From assembly GCA_963920575.1 (NCBI GenBank), contig OY986967.1, positions 23,763,648-23,827,647 of the forward strand: a stretch of DNA of 64,000 bases. Reading direction: 5' to 3'. This document shows, piece after piece, positions 33,226-43,899 of this stretch (its first letter is position 1; each line of letters starts with the position of its first letter). Source of the DNA: Narthecium ossifragum (Eukaryota; Streptophyta; Magnoliopsida; Dioscoreales; Nartheciaceae). The translations under genes were made by a program, and so were the position numbers. The notes beneath the pieces were generated by a model. It saw only the letters and a program-made list of their open reading frames with translations, made no database searches and was not told the DNA's origin.

Positions 33226-33501
33226 AACTATGAATCTGGTGATCTAAGTGAGCCTCTTGAATTAAGGAGAAGCAAGAGACCAAGATAGAAAAAGTCTTTA
33301 GGACCAGATTTTATAGTTTACTTGGTGTAAGGATCAAGAGATTCATGTTACAATCAATTAATGATTTCAGCAAGTATAGAATCTGATCCTTTAACATATG
33401 CAGAGGCTATGAAGTCTCAAGATGCAGCTTTTTGGAAGAGGCCATTAATGATGAAATGGATTCCATCATGGGAAATAATGTTTGGAAATTAGTAGACCTA
33501 C
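33226..33501 (+). pseudogene. Copia integrase-RT linker segment between two inserted LTRs
   Basis: Translates in parts to 'LRRSKRPR', 'GPDFIVYLV' and 'DPLTYAEAMKSQDAAFWK', the conserved region before the RT, with a stop and a frameshift near 33430. It ends at 'VWKLVDLP', where the next LTR is inserted. Confidence 0.8.
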
Positions 33502-35131
33502 TGATGAGACGTGAAAAGTACATAAATTAACCTCTTAATTTACCTTTATTAGTCTTCGAGCAAGGGATTTCTAATAATCTTCATGGTATTTCAGGTACAA
33601 GAGCACTCAACAGAAGTTAGATCAACTTTGGGGCTTAAACAAGTCTATTTGAGCACATTTAGGTACATGGGTCAACTTCAAAGATTAAACTGTACCTTCT
33701 CAGGAAGAACCAAATAATGTGCCATATAGGATTGGAAAGCTCTGGAAGTCTAGTTTCTGGAGAATTTTACGGTTCATGATTCCGAGTTTCCTAGATGAAG
33801 TTATGGAATTTTTGGTATCAATACGCAGTGCTGAATGACAAAAGAGATAATATGCAGAAAAGAAGATCGATCTTCTGTGTATAAAAGATCGATCTTTGTA
33901 CTGTAGCAGAGATGACAGAGAGCAATAATTCAAAAGATCAATCTTCTCCCTATAGAAGATCGATCATCTGCGGGCGCAGCCAATTATACGGGATGAAAAG
34001 ATCGATCTTGACCCCTAGAAGATCGATCTTTCATTGCCAGTTAAGCAAAATGAATGGCCCAGATGTAATCCGAAGGGGAGAAGCTTGAGGGTTATAAATA
34101 CCAAACTTTGGGCTCTTATTGGGGGATTCTTTTGGACAAGAATAGGCTAAGAAAAGGAAGGGAGCTCTCATCCAAGAGGGAGGAGATTGATGAAGAAGAG
34201 GAGGATCCATCTCATCTCCATGGCTTCTCCATCAAAGATGAGTAACTAATCTATTTACCTAGTGAAATACCATGATGTTTTAGATTTTATTTGTAGTTTT
34301 CTTTGAATTTGGATGTTGTAAACCCTTATGAGACAAGATTGTATGGATTTATGTTTCATTTATCATCTTTGTAGTTGGATTCTAATGTTGAATGGTAGAT
34401 CTCATTCTATTGCATATGCTAGACCCTTATGCTTGGATGGTGTTTGTTGATATTCCCCAATGAGTAGGCTATGCTAGAACCATGGCCACTTGTGTTGAAA
34501 GGAGTATTGGCTCTAGATTAGGGCTTGCAGGTGCTAGAACCACCCCAATCCACATCTAGCCTAGCCTCCATTCTATTTTTCTATTGTATTGGGTGCGATG
34601 TGCTAGAACCACATCGATCCATTATGATATTCCACACAACCCAATTCCTTGCGATGAGATGATCCTAACCCGACTTCTAGTTAGCGATGATCGTAGCTAA
34701 TCCCTCGATCGTCGACTTTCTAGCATACACCTAGTGCGACGGATAGTCTTTAACCAGGTATTCGTTAGCGACGACCTTTGTTAGCCACAAGGTAGTCGAT
34801 ATTATAGTGTCTCGAGAGGATTGCGCATCTTGATCCATTAGAAAGCTACAATTGAGCCTAATTCGGATTGGGATTCCCTACGACCTCTTTCTATCCATTG
34901 AATCATTTATATGCTTTCTTAGCTATCATATCCTAAAACCCAAAATCATTTCTTTTATTATCCTTCTGGAATACTTGAGGTAAGTAGTTTAATTGTTTCC
35001 ATACGCATTCCCTGTGGATTCGACTCGGACTCACCGCTAGCTACCCCCAAAGGTAGTTTGTTAGGAGTTTGATTATAAATTTCTAATTTTAATCTGGTGC
35101 GTTAAACCGCGACACTTTCCACGTCCCATCA
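33502..35131 (+). mobile_element. Solo LTR (family A, copy 2) with perfect TSD CCTAC
   Basis: A 1630-bp unit collinear with 16209-17860 (TGATGAGACGTG...CCCATCA). It is flanked by CCTAC at 33497-33501 and 35132-35136; the copia codons 'gac cta cct cct gga' are restored by removing the LTR plus one TSD. It has the same TATAAATA (34093-34100) and AAGATCGATCTT array (about 33860-34035). Confidence 0.92.
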
Positions 35132-36572
35132 CCTACCTCCTGGATCTAATCCAATTGGGTGTAAGTGGATTTTCAAGAGGAAAAGGAAGGTTGATGGCAC
35201 CATAGAAAAATTTAAAGCAAGACTTGTTGCTAAAGGCTTCAAGCAAAAAGAAGGTATTTATTATTTTGATACCTATGGACCTGTTGCAAGAATTGCCACT
35301 ATTAGAACCTTAATAGCTTTGACATCCATTTATAAATATGAAATTCATCAAATGGATGTTAAGACGACATTCTTGAATGGTGAGCTCGATGAAGAAATTT
35401 ACATGGAACAGCCTGAAGGGTTTGTTATGCCCGGCCAAGAGCGTAAAGTTTATAAATTAATTAAGTCTCTTAATGGCCTAAAACAAGCCCCAAAGCAATG
35501 GCATGAAAAATTTGACCAGGCCATTCTTGCTAATGGATTCAAAATGCATGAATCTGATAAATGTGTTTATAGCAAATTTCATGAAAATAAAGGTATCATT
35601 ATATGTCTATATGTTGATGACATGTTAATTTTTGGAACTGATAATAAAAGCATCCAAAATATAAAGAAATTTTTATCATCAAACTTTGACATGAAGGACT
35701 TGGGTATTGCTGATGTAATTCTTGGAATTAAAATCATCAGAAATAATGAGGGTATAATACTTACCCAATCTCATTATATTGAGAAGATTTTGAAAAGGTT
35801 TAATCATTTTGATTGTAAACCTGTAAATACCCCTTTTGACTCTAATATGAAACTTTATCCGAATACGGGTAGAGCTGTAGACCAATTAGAATATGCTAGA
35901 GTAATTGGTTGTTTAATATATACTATGACATGCACTAGACCTAACATTGCTTTTGTAGTTGGAATGTTGAGTCGGTACACTAGTAATCCTAGTAACATTC
36001 ATTGGAATGTTGTATACAGAATATTAAAATATTTGAAGAAAACCATTGATTTTGGTATTTTCTACAATGGTTATCCAACAGTGTTGGAGGGTTTCACAGA
36101 TGCTAGTTGGATCACTGAAAGTGATGATTATAAATCTACAAGTGGATGGATATTCACTTTTGGTGGAGGAGCTATTTCATGGGGATCTAAAAAGCAAACA
36201 TGTATAACAAATTCTACCATGGCGGTGGAATTTGTAGCATTGGCATCATGTGGTAAAGAGGTCGAATGGTTGAGGAATTTATTATTAGAAATTCCTATTT
36301 GGCCTAAACCAATGCCTCCTATATCTATACATTGTGACAGTCAAGCAACATTGTCACGGGCTTATAATAATGCCTATAATGGAAAATCTAGGCATATTGG
36401 GCTAAGACATAGTTATGTTAGAAATTTACTCATTGATGGAGTAATTACTATTGATTTTGTGAGGTCTTGTCAAAACTTGGCAGATCCATTAACAAAAGGA
36501 CTTGCAAGGGATTTGATGTGGAAAACATCAAAAGGGATGGGGCTAAAGCCAATAATGAATGATCACCAATAA
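35132..36572 (+). pseudogene. Copia reverse transcriptase and RNase H (C-terminal polyprotein)
   Basis: An uninterrupted frame runs from 'NPIGCKWIFKRKRK' through 'HQMDVKTTFLNGELDEEIYM', 'LKQAPKQWHEKF', the catalytic 'LYVDDMLIFG', and the RNase H with 'GFTDASWI', 'ISWGSKKQTCITNSTMAVEF', 'IHCDSQATL' and 'NLADPLTKGLARD', to the stop at 36570-36572. All expected catalytic acidic residues appear present; the usual Glu of 'STAEAE' reads as Val-Glu ('MAVEF'). Upstream parts are broken, so this domain alone is intact within a dead element. Confidence 0.9.
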
Positions 36573-37132
36573 TGGAAACTCAACTCAACACTTGTAATTA
36601 ACAAGTCCTGAGTTCAATGAGTCAAAGTACATTATATGTAGTGATCGGAAGCACTATAAATATATATCAAAATTAATTTATCATCCCAAGGTTAAAGCGC
36701 TTGGTACTGCAATGAATATTGTGGAGGTTGTGCAATTTGCACTTAATAGGCTTATGACATGTTTGTTGAAGTATGCTAATTGCAGGACACTTCCAATAAG
36801 CTTATCTATATGAGTGTCGAAGGTGGTGCCGCCTTCTATGAGACTTAGGCGTGGTCTTTAAAGCGCTTATGAAACTAGGATATAGACACAAGGTCAATCC
36901 ACGTATCGGCTTCGTGAACTTTCTAAAGAGAAGAAAGAATATGTGTAAGGTATGTCCGGCTAATCAAATAGGATCACAAGTTCAAAGCTTAGTCTACTAT
37001 GTCATCATGATTAGCTTTGATATATTTTTACTACATGAAGGTTCAAATCCGCAAGATACCTTCATTTATGCATAAACTTTTCTATTCCAGCAATGTTTTG
37101 TTTGTTTTTGTATTTTGAAAATGGTGGGGGAT
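36573..37132 (+). other. Copia 3' untranslated region and polypurine tract
   Basis: AT-rich DNA between the polyprotein stop and the 3' LTR, with no frame of interest. It ends in the purine run GGTGGGGGA at about 37123, immediately before the LTR start at 37133, which fits the plus-strand primer site. Confidence 0.6.
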
Positions 37133-37178
37133 TGTTGAAGTTTTTCAAAATATGGTTTTGGTTCTTTGTGAATAGACA
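37133..37178 (+). repeat. Truncated 3' LTR of the copia element
   Basis: About 46 bases identical or nearly so to the start of the 5' LTR at 28078, diverging after 'GTGAATAGACA'. The rest of the LTR has been deleted. Confidence 0.8.
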
Positions 37179-38165
37179 CCAACATTTTATACATAAGTAC
37201 GTGGGAAGTATTATAGCGGAATAATAGTCTTGAAAATGGATTAAAGAGTTTATCCACCCAAAAGTTTAAATGCTTAGGCCTGTCAATTGATGAAGGTTGT
37301 GCATTTGATCTTGTTTTAGTTTAAATCCAAGCTGGTAATCAAAATCTCTCTCAGAATATTTTTTTAAAAAACTCTTCCAGAATGCTCTTTGATCTTCATT
37401 TCGCTGATATGAAAATCGGTCATGTAGCACATATCAATCAGAATCTGGGATCAACCAAAAAAATCAGTGTCCATGATTTTATATATAGACTAGAAAAAGC
37501 CATCCAGATATTATAGGCAAGTATAAGATCATTTTACATAACCATCCGGAAAACTATATGGCGTCTAAGCCAATTACTAGTGACCAGTTTGGATTCCTCT
37601 ACCTCAAAATCTTTTTTCACAAGCAGCCAAAAGAGATTCATCACAGACATTACATCACAGGTAATACGCATATCTGGCACAAATTGATCTAGATATCCAG
37701 CTGATTTACTCAGACTAGCAATATTAGTTAATCTCAGAACTAACTGCTTGATACCTTCAGTGCAACTCGTAAATCAGAGGAAGTGTAGCATTCTGATTAC
37801 TCGTTAAATTTTCCAGTATCTTCTAGTATTACAGAGCATAAAGCGCCCACTACTCATCCCCATATGATTTTGTCCCTCATATTTAATTGAAACTTTGCAT
37901 GTCCTCCAAGAACAGGCAGTAGCATGCTAGGCCGTTCATGTAAGAAAGCTTGAAAGATCTACCACCTATTTGATCTTATCCACTCTTGTACGCCTCAAAT
38001 GAGCAACAAAATCAAGCTACAGTTTTTTCGATCCTATCTGATCTCATCCATTCTTGATACGCTTCAAATGAGCATCAAAATCAAGCTACGGTTTTTCGAT
38101 CCTCTTTGATCTTATCACACAGGAACAAATCAAGCTACGGTTTTTCGATCCTATTTTATCTTCTC
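37179..38165. repeat. Duplicated flank block (copy of about 45113-45985) and a 3-unit repeat
   Basis: From 'GGAAGTATTATAGC' onwards this stretch is collinear with 45113-45985 between NLR copy 3 and the RING gene, with small indels. It is the downstream part of module 2, displaced from NLR copy 2 by the copia insertion. It ends in three imperfect direct repeats of about 75 bases (about 37965-38165), each containing CAAGCTACGGTTTTTCGATCC. No coding sequence. Confidence 0.75.
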
Positions 38166-38818
38166 CGCTATTGAATGGGATGTATCAAAATATATGACGA
38201 TTTAGAAGATAGATAAGATTCACGAAACGTATATATATGCCATTGCTGGTGCGTATCGAAGGGGTTTAGGTATTCATACCAGAATTAAGGGTCGTATCCC
38301 CGCAGTGCTCCGTTCGCACTCCACTCCACCTCAGGCATTTACAAGAAGCAGGTCTCAGATGAGGTTGGAGCCATAAGCCAGCCATCTTGGGCCAGTCCAA
38401 AACAAGCCCATATGAGGGATTGTTGTTTCCTTTTTATCCATAAAGCGTTCAAAATTTTTTACATTGCTCACTAGATAGGAGATGGCTAGGATTTTTTTCT
38501 TTTATGAGATATTTCGTTCCGAATAAAATCTGAAATTATCTTGGATGATTCAGTAGGTTTTTGGGATTGAATGGCTCGAAACAGACGAATTAGGGATGAA
38601 ATTTTTTGCCTCTTCTCGCATGAATTTGCCAAATTTTAGAAATTAATAGATTCAAGATGATGCAGTGATTTATTTTCTTTCGGGGAAAATTATCTGTAGC
38701 AGATGATATCAAAAATTCTAATTGACATGAGAAATAAATTAGACTCAAGATTGAAATTTCACCCGGCTGTTTTAATCTAAACAAATAAATGATGTCCATG
38801 GATATTTCTTCTCCAAAG
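38166..38818. other. No recognisable feature
   Basis: AT-rich DNA between the duplicated block and the palindromic element. I see no gene, RNA or clear repeat. Confidence 0.4.
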
Positions 38819-39778
38819 ATACTCGTGAAAAGAAGTTGAGACACGCATGTGTATAAAATTATAAAATGCATGTGTATAAAATTCTACATACGTGTCTCAA
38901 CTTCTTTTCACGAGTATTAATAGGCTACGCACGTGTACAAAATTTATGAACGTGTACAAGGTCTATTTGTTTTTCACGTGTATTACTAGCATCCACACGC
39001 GTTCATGCACGCGTATAAATCGGAACACGTGTATGTTTTGGTCCTTTTACGTGTGTGATGAGCTAGTAATACACGTGAAAAGCACGTAGACCTCGCATAC
39101 GTTCATAAATTTTGTATATGCGCGTAGCCTATTAATACTCGTGAAAAGAAGTTGAAACACGTATGTAAAATTTTATACACACGCATCTTATAATTATACC
39201 CGCGCTTCTATAACTTACCCCTCAGCTTCCGGTGGGAGTCCATTAATGACGGGGTAGCTGGTAGCGACTGTGAGGAGCCATCGGAGATGTTTGACTGTGA
39301 CAAGGTAGATGAGTACGTTCTCAACTTCGAAACTCCGAAAGCTCAAGCAACCTGGTTTTTGAATGCCCCCGAGCTATATGTTGGAGAGAGGTACCCCGAC
39401 AAGGAAAACCTTAAGCTGTCGCTCGCAAGATACGCACCAGGAAGAGAAAGTTGTCGTCTCAAGGCGAGGCACAGTCGAGAACAATGCGGAGATGTTCGAG
39501 GTGTAAAGTACTTGATTACAACAAGAAGACTTATAGAGCACTCATTCATCCCGATGCACCCGTACGTCCTATAGTTGTGCCCGGTACAACACTGGCTCCG
39601 TCCGCTGCATGATGTTGCGTCTATATCGTGTATATTGTATAGTACACCTTTTGATGCAATATAAAAAACAGTCATTTTGACGCTTCACGTGTACTTTTTT
39701 ATGACGATACGTGTATATTTTTATGACGATACGTGTATTTGTTGAAAAACGCGTGTCTCAACTTCTTTTCACGAGTAT
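38819..39778. mobile_element. Palindromic element with four copies of an ACTCGTGAAAAGAAGTTGA terminal motif
   Basis: ATACTCGTGAAAAGAAGTTG begins the element at 38819, and its reverse complement ends it at 39778. Two more copies lie inside in alternating orientation (about 38891-38918 inverted, about 39136-39163 direct). The inner pair borders a long hairpin (about 38883-39170) with arms of roughly 130 bases. The right half holds a transposase-like fragment. It is probably a non-autonomous TIR element (MULE-like or nested MITEs). No convincing target-site duplication was found. Confidence 0.55.
39200..39571 (+). pseudogene. Possible MuDR-type transposase N-terminal fragment
   Basis: The frame is open from about 39200 and continues through 'SDCEEPSEMFDCDKVDEYVL' to 'PELYVGERYPDKENLKLSLA', ending at the stop at 39572-39574. 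The last piece resembles the entry of the MuDR DNA-binding domain (xxVGxxFPxKxxxKxAxxxYA), and the acidic lead-in is also usual for MULE transposases. There is no catalytic region. Confidence is limited because only a short stretch can be compared by eye. Confidence 0.35.
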
Positions 39779-39856
39779 CTTCAGGATACATACGTGTACA
39801 ATATTGATGAATGTGTACGATGTTTGTTGCATACCTCCCAAACAATATCAAGGCAT

Positions 39857-40081
39857 GGCTCCTCCCGTTATCTTCCCTTCTCTCTCTCCACTACCTCCTC
39901 TTCCCTTCTCCCTCTCCACTCTTCTCCGTTATTATTTCATCTCTCCGGTGAACTATTTAATTTGGCGAAAGTAGAGAAGTGGAGACAGTTGAAAGGGATG
40001 AGAGATGAAAGAATAAAAGAAAAGAGTGGTTAGGGAGAAGAGAAGAGGAGGTGGTAAAGAGGAAGAAGAGAAGAGGAGCCA
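39857..40081. repeat. CT-rich/GA-rich foldback
   Basis: The CT-rich arm (about 39857-39945) and GA-rich arm (about 40010-40081) are imperfect reverse complements, beginning GGCTCCTC and ending GAGGAGCC. The spacer is about 65 bases. ORFs across it are Ser/Leu/Pro low-complexity artefacts. Confidence 0.6.
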
Positions 40082-40424
40082 TGTCCGGCGGGAGGGAGGA
40101 AGAGGATTCAGGGAAAAGAATTTTTGGGAAGAAGACACATCCCGTCGCATTAAATGCGACGGAATGTTTTTGTAATTTTTTAACCAAAACTTTGTCATTT
40201 TGTCATTAAATATGAGGGGTAAAACCGGAATTTATAAAATTAGGGGTCCTCTGTTGCAAAAAAAAACTTGAGGGGATCTCATTGTGCCAAATGTGAACTT
40301 GAAGGGTCCAATATGACAAAAAATCCGCTGGAATTGTGCCCCGTCGTTTGGATCTTTTGAATTTTGAATTGATTTTATACAGCTAATAATTCGGATCGTG
40401 AGTCGCGCGATTCCCGGTTCCCAA
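40082..40424. other. No gene; repeat-like AT-rich DNA
   Basis: Contains two short repeated phrases of the type 'AACTTGAGGGGATCTCATTGTGCC' / 'AACTTGAAGGGTCCAATATGAC', common in dispersed plant repeats. No coding potential. Confidence 0.35.
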
Positions 40425-41079
40425 TTTTAATAACCAAGGTCTGCTGACATGTCTTTTTCTCAAAAGTCTCCTCTTGATCACCAGCAGCCATGCCAGCAAG
40501 TCACCATGTCTTGAACGCTCCTCTCATCTTCTTCCTTTCTTACTCTCTTGGTTGTACTCCCTCTAATGAGATTCATTCACCTTTTGATGTGTGTTTCCAT
40601 CTCTCGCTGCTCTGATTTCATGGCTCAACGTTTGTTCATTCAGCTCAATTGGTAAGTGGTGAAGAACTCTAGATAGAGATGTGAGATGAGGATTATTTGG
40701 ACGCATACGTTTCATTCCATGCTTGTTTTTAATATCTTGGATTCCTCTTAAACTTGTTTGGTACTTTTGACTCATCCAAATATTACGGCATGATACATCT
40801 CATCCATGCTTTTATGGCATTTATGAAATTTAATTTGCGAATGACATCAACTAAATATACATATGTTCAGATCAATTTGTTCCGAAAAGTCTGATTTTAC
40901 CCATTTATTTTCAGTCAAAGATTCAACTGAAGATAGCTGTTCTGTTTTCATATGCTTGAGACGATGCTGAAGTTTCCGGATTTATGGTAGAGCGGAGATC
41001 ACAAGAGAGAGACAGAGACAGAGATCCAACTGTTGTTATTGCTTCGTAGTATAATTAGTTTCCAGAAGCAGTAGCAAAT
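40425..41079 (+). promoter_or_regulatory. 5' flank of NLR copy 3 with a probable 5'-UTR intron
   Basis: Nearly identical to 17950-18614. Candidate intron 40652-41065: donor GTAAGTGG after 'CTCAATTG' and acceptor 'TTAGTTTCCAG', leaving 14 bases before the ATG at 41080. The conservation of both sites in the other two copies supports it. Confidence 0.55.
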
Positions 41080-43899
41080 ATGGCTGAGGCTGCAATCCTT
41101 TTGGCAGTTGGGAAGAAGATTGGGTTGGCCTTGGGTGCTGAAGCGATGAAATTGTGTGGCACTATGCTTGCAAACAATCTGCAATCGTTCAATGATCTTA
41201 CTTCTGCTATGAGTCGATTAAGGGTGGGCTTACTGGGAATGCAAGTTTATATAAGTCAAATTGATATGCAAAGAAACAACAGGGATCACCTTGAAGCCTG
41301 GTTAAAGGAAGTAAGAAGGTTGGCATATGATGTGGAGGACATCATTGATGAGTATCTGTACATTATCGGTGAGGAGCATAGAAGTGGAATATCCGGGTTT
41401 CTCACGAATATCATGGAAAGAATTGGAAATAGTCCTGCCCTGCTTCGCATTGCTGATCAGATAAAAAAAATAGAAGCCCAAATCAAAGATGTCACACAAA
41501 TAAAGGATCAATGGATTACGACAACTAAAGATGGGAGTGGTACAAGTTCAATGGATACAGTTAAAATATGTCAGCACGTCGCTATTTCATCTCGTTTTAT
41601 TGAGGATGATCAACAGGTAGGAATTGAGCAAAGTAGATCTGTACTAGTTGATTGGTTGAAACCTACAGAACCTGATAGAGCCATCATTATAACTGTCCGG
41701 GGCATGGGAGGATCGGGAAAAACAACTCTTGTCAATAATGTATATGAAAGCGAAAGGAAGAATTTCGACTGCAGTGCATGGATCTCCGTCTCGCAGACTT
41801 ATAAACCAGATGCCCTCCTAAGAGCTTTGATACGGGAGTTATGTGGTAAGGCACAGCCACTTCCTCGAGATATTGACAACATGGATCATCGAACATTGGT
41901 GGAGACAATCAGAGGACTTCTTGAACAGAAAAGGTACCTAATTGCAATGGACGACGCATGGGAGAGGAAAGCATTTTATGTCATTCAAAATGCTTTTGTT
42001 AGCGATCACCGTGGAAGCAGAATAGTTATCACAACCAGGGAGCATGAAGTAGCCTCACTTGCTGATGAAATGCACAGATATGAAATCAAAACTTTACAAG
42101 AAGACAAAGCTTCTGAACTGTTCTGGAGGAAGGTTTTACTGAATGATGCTAGCAAGGTCCCTCCTAAAGAGCTAGAGAAAATGGGGAATGATATTCTTCG
42201 CAAATGTGGAGGTTTGCCGCTAGCTATAGCCTCCATTGGCAGTCTGTTGTCCATGATAGAGAAAAATGAATTGACATGGAAAAGGGTTTATGATCAGCTT
42301 AACTGGTATATAGATAACAATGCAGAGCTTGGTAACTTGAAAAGCATTTTGAATGTCAGCTATTATCGAATGCCAAAATATCTCCAGAACTGCTTCTTAT
42401 ATTGCGGCATCTTTCCAGAAGATTATATGATCGGCAGAAAGAAAGTGATCAGACTATGGGTAGCAGAGGGCTTTGTTGAGGCAAAAGGAAGAAGCACATT
42501 GGAGGATACGGCGGAGGACTATCTCAACGAGCTCATAAATAGATGCATGCTTCAAGTTGTAGAAAGGAATATTTTTGGCCGTGTAAGGAGCTGCCGGATG
42601 CACGATGTCGTGCGAGAGCTAGCAATATCAATCTCATCAAAAGAAAGCTTCGGTGCAATATGTGATCAAGATCTGCCGGTAGTGGTGAGCCCGAGTCATG
42701 ATGAACCTCGTCGCTTGTCTTTGGTTGGATGCCGTGATATCACCCAGTGGAGAAGCACAAACTTGACACGACTTCGTTCCCTTTTGGTGTTTGATGAGGC
42801 CACGCCATCATTCTCTTCGTTAAACCCAATCATATCCAAGTCGAGATATTTATCCGTCCTCGATCTACAAGGAGTTCCTATTGAGACTATACCAAATGAA
42901 ATATGTTCTTTGTTCAACTTACATTACTTAGGTTTAAGGAAAACAAAGGTAAGAGAGCTGCCCAAGTCCATAGGAAAGCTTTACAATTTACAGACGTTGG
43001 ACTTATATCAAAGCAAAATAGAGAAATTGCCAGATAGAGTAGTGAAGCTGAAGAAGCTGCGACACTTGTTTGCAGAAAAAGATTATGATTTTTGGGATGT
43101 TGTTAATCTTGATAAGAATATTGGAGTACCTGCTCCCAATGGACTATGGGATTTAGGAAACTTACAGACACTTCAGGTCGTCGAAGCAAGCGATGCATTA
43201 GTCAGACAATTAGGGAGCTTGAACCAAATGAGAAACTTTCAGATAACCAAAGTGAGAGAGAAACATTGCGCCGACCTATGGTCCTCCATTTTGAAAATGC
43301 CATTCTTGTCAACCTTGTCTGTTTATGCATGTGATGAGGAAGAGTTACTGAGGTTGGAAGGTCTGAGTCGGCCGATGCAACACCTACAAAAGCTTCATTT
43401 GCGAGGAAAGCTGGAGGGCGGCGCAGGGGTGTCACACTTCCTCCTTGCACTAGGAGCCAACCTCAAGATTTTATCTCTTTCTCTCTCTAAATTGACAATA
43501 GATCCACTTCCATTCCTCTCTCAATTGCCCAACCTGGTGGAGCTAATTCTCATAAATGACTTCTACGTGGGGCAACAGCTATGCTTTTGCACAGGTTGGT
43601 TTCCAAAGCTCAAACAGCTTTTTATAAGAAATATTGGCAGACTTGGTTGCCTTGAAATAGAGGAAGGCACGATGGTAAACCTTGAACACATGAACTTATT
43701 CCAACTGCCAGAGATGGTGGCAGTGCCACCAGGCATCCAGTTTCTCCAATCCCTCCAACGGCTGGACTTTGTGGATCCAAACCCAGAATTGCTTCGGGAC
43801 TTGGAAGAAGGTGATGGCAAAAATGTGGTTCAAAATATTAGAACTGTGTACGTTGGTTACTGGATAGGAGATCGAGTAAAGTGGGAACGCATGCGGTAG
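41080..43899 (+). CDS. NLR copy 3: intact CC-NB-ARC-LRR disease-resistance protein (RPM1-like), 939 aa
   Basis: A cytoplasmic or membrane-associated immune receptor that would sense pathogen effectors directly or through a guarded protein. Domains: Rx-type coiled coil at residues ~1-170 with the EDVID-type 'VEDIIDEY' at 85-92; NB-ARC with P-loop 'GMGGSGKTT' (208-216), kinase-2 'YLIAMDDAW' (286-294), RNBS-B 'GSRIVITTR' (312-320), 'CGGLPLA' (376-382), RNBS-D 'CFLYCGIFPEDY' (438-449) and 'RMHDVV' (506-511); then LRRs from ~540 to the end. A single exon codes for it, and the length is normal for this class. Kinase-2 has Ala where copies 1 and 2 and most NLRs have Val. The start matches the family ('MAEAAILLAVGK'). 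The only open copy in the array. Confidence 0.95.
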   Translation: MAEAAILLAVGKKIGLALGAEAMKLCGTMLANNLQSFNDLTSAMSRLRVGLLGMQVYISQIDMQRNNRDHLEAWLKEVRRLAYDVEDIIDEYLYIIGEEHRSGISGFLTNIMERIGNSPALLRIADQIKKIEAQIKDVTQIKDQWITTTKDGSGTSSMDTVKICQHVAISSRFIEDDQQVGIEQSRSVLVDWLKPTEPDRAIIITVRGMGGSGKTTLVNNVYESERKNFDCSAWISVSQTYKPDALLRALIRELCGKAQPLPRDIDNMDHRTLVETIRGLLEQKRYLIAMDDAWERKAFYVIQNAFVSDHRGSRIVITTREHEVASLADEMHRYEIKTLQEDKASELFWRKVLLNDASKVPPKELEKMGNDILRKCGGLPLAIASIGSLLSMIEKNELTWKRVYDQLNWYIDNNAELGNLKSILNVSYYRMPKYLQNCFLYCGIFPEDYMIGRKKVIRLWVAEGFVEAKGRSTLEDTAEDYLNELINRCMLQVVERNIFGRVRSCRMHDVVRELAISISSKESFGAICDQDLPVVVSPSHDEPRRLSLVGCRDITQWRSTNLTRLRSLLVFDEATPSFSSLNPIISKSRYLSVLDLQGVPIETIPNEICSLFNLHYLGLRKTKVRELPKSIGKLYNLQTLDLYQSKIEKLPDRVVKLKKLRHLFAEKDYDFWDVVNLDKNIGVPAPNGLWDLGNLQTLQVVEASDALVRQLGSLNQMRNFQITKVREKHCADLWSSILKMPFLSTLSVYACDEEELLRLEGLSRPMQHLQKLHLRGKLEGGAGVSHFLLALGANLKILSLSLSKLTIDPLPFLSQLPNLVELILINDFYVGQQLCFCTGWFPKLKQLFIRNIGRLGCLEIEEGTMVNLEHMNLFQLPEMVAVPPGIQFLQSLQRLDFVDPNPELLRDLEEGDGKNVVQNIRTVYVGYWIGDRVKWERMR

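Larger units (their letters stand above)
28078..37178 (+). mobile_element. Ty1/copia retrotransposon with two nested LTR insertions
   Basis: The 5' LTR begins with TGTTGAAGTTTTTC at 28078. The same sequence reappears at 37133 after a purine-rich GGTGGGGGA tract, but only about 46 bases of the 3' LTR remain. Inside, in order: gag, zinc knuckle, protease, integrase, RT, RNase H. Solo LTRs at 30797-33225 and 33502-35131 interrupt the integrase-RT linker. Removing these, the copia element would be roughly 5 kb. Several stops and frameshifts make it non-autonomous. Confidence 0.9.
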
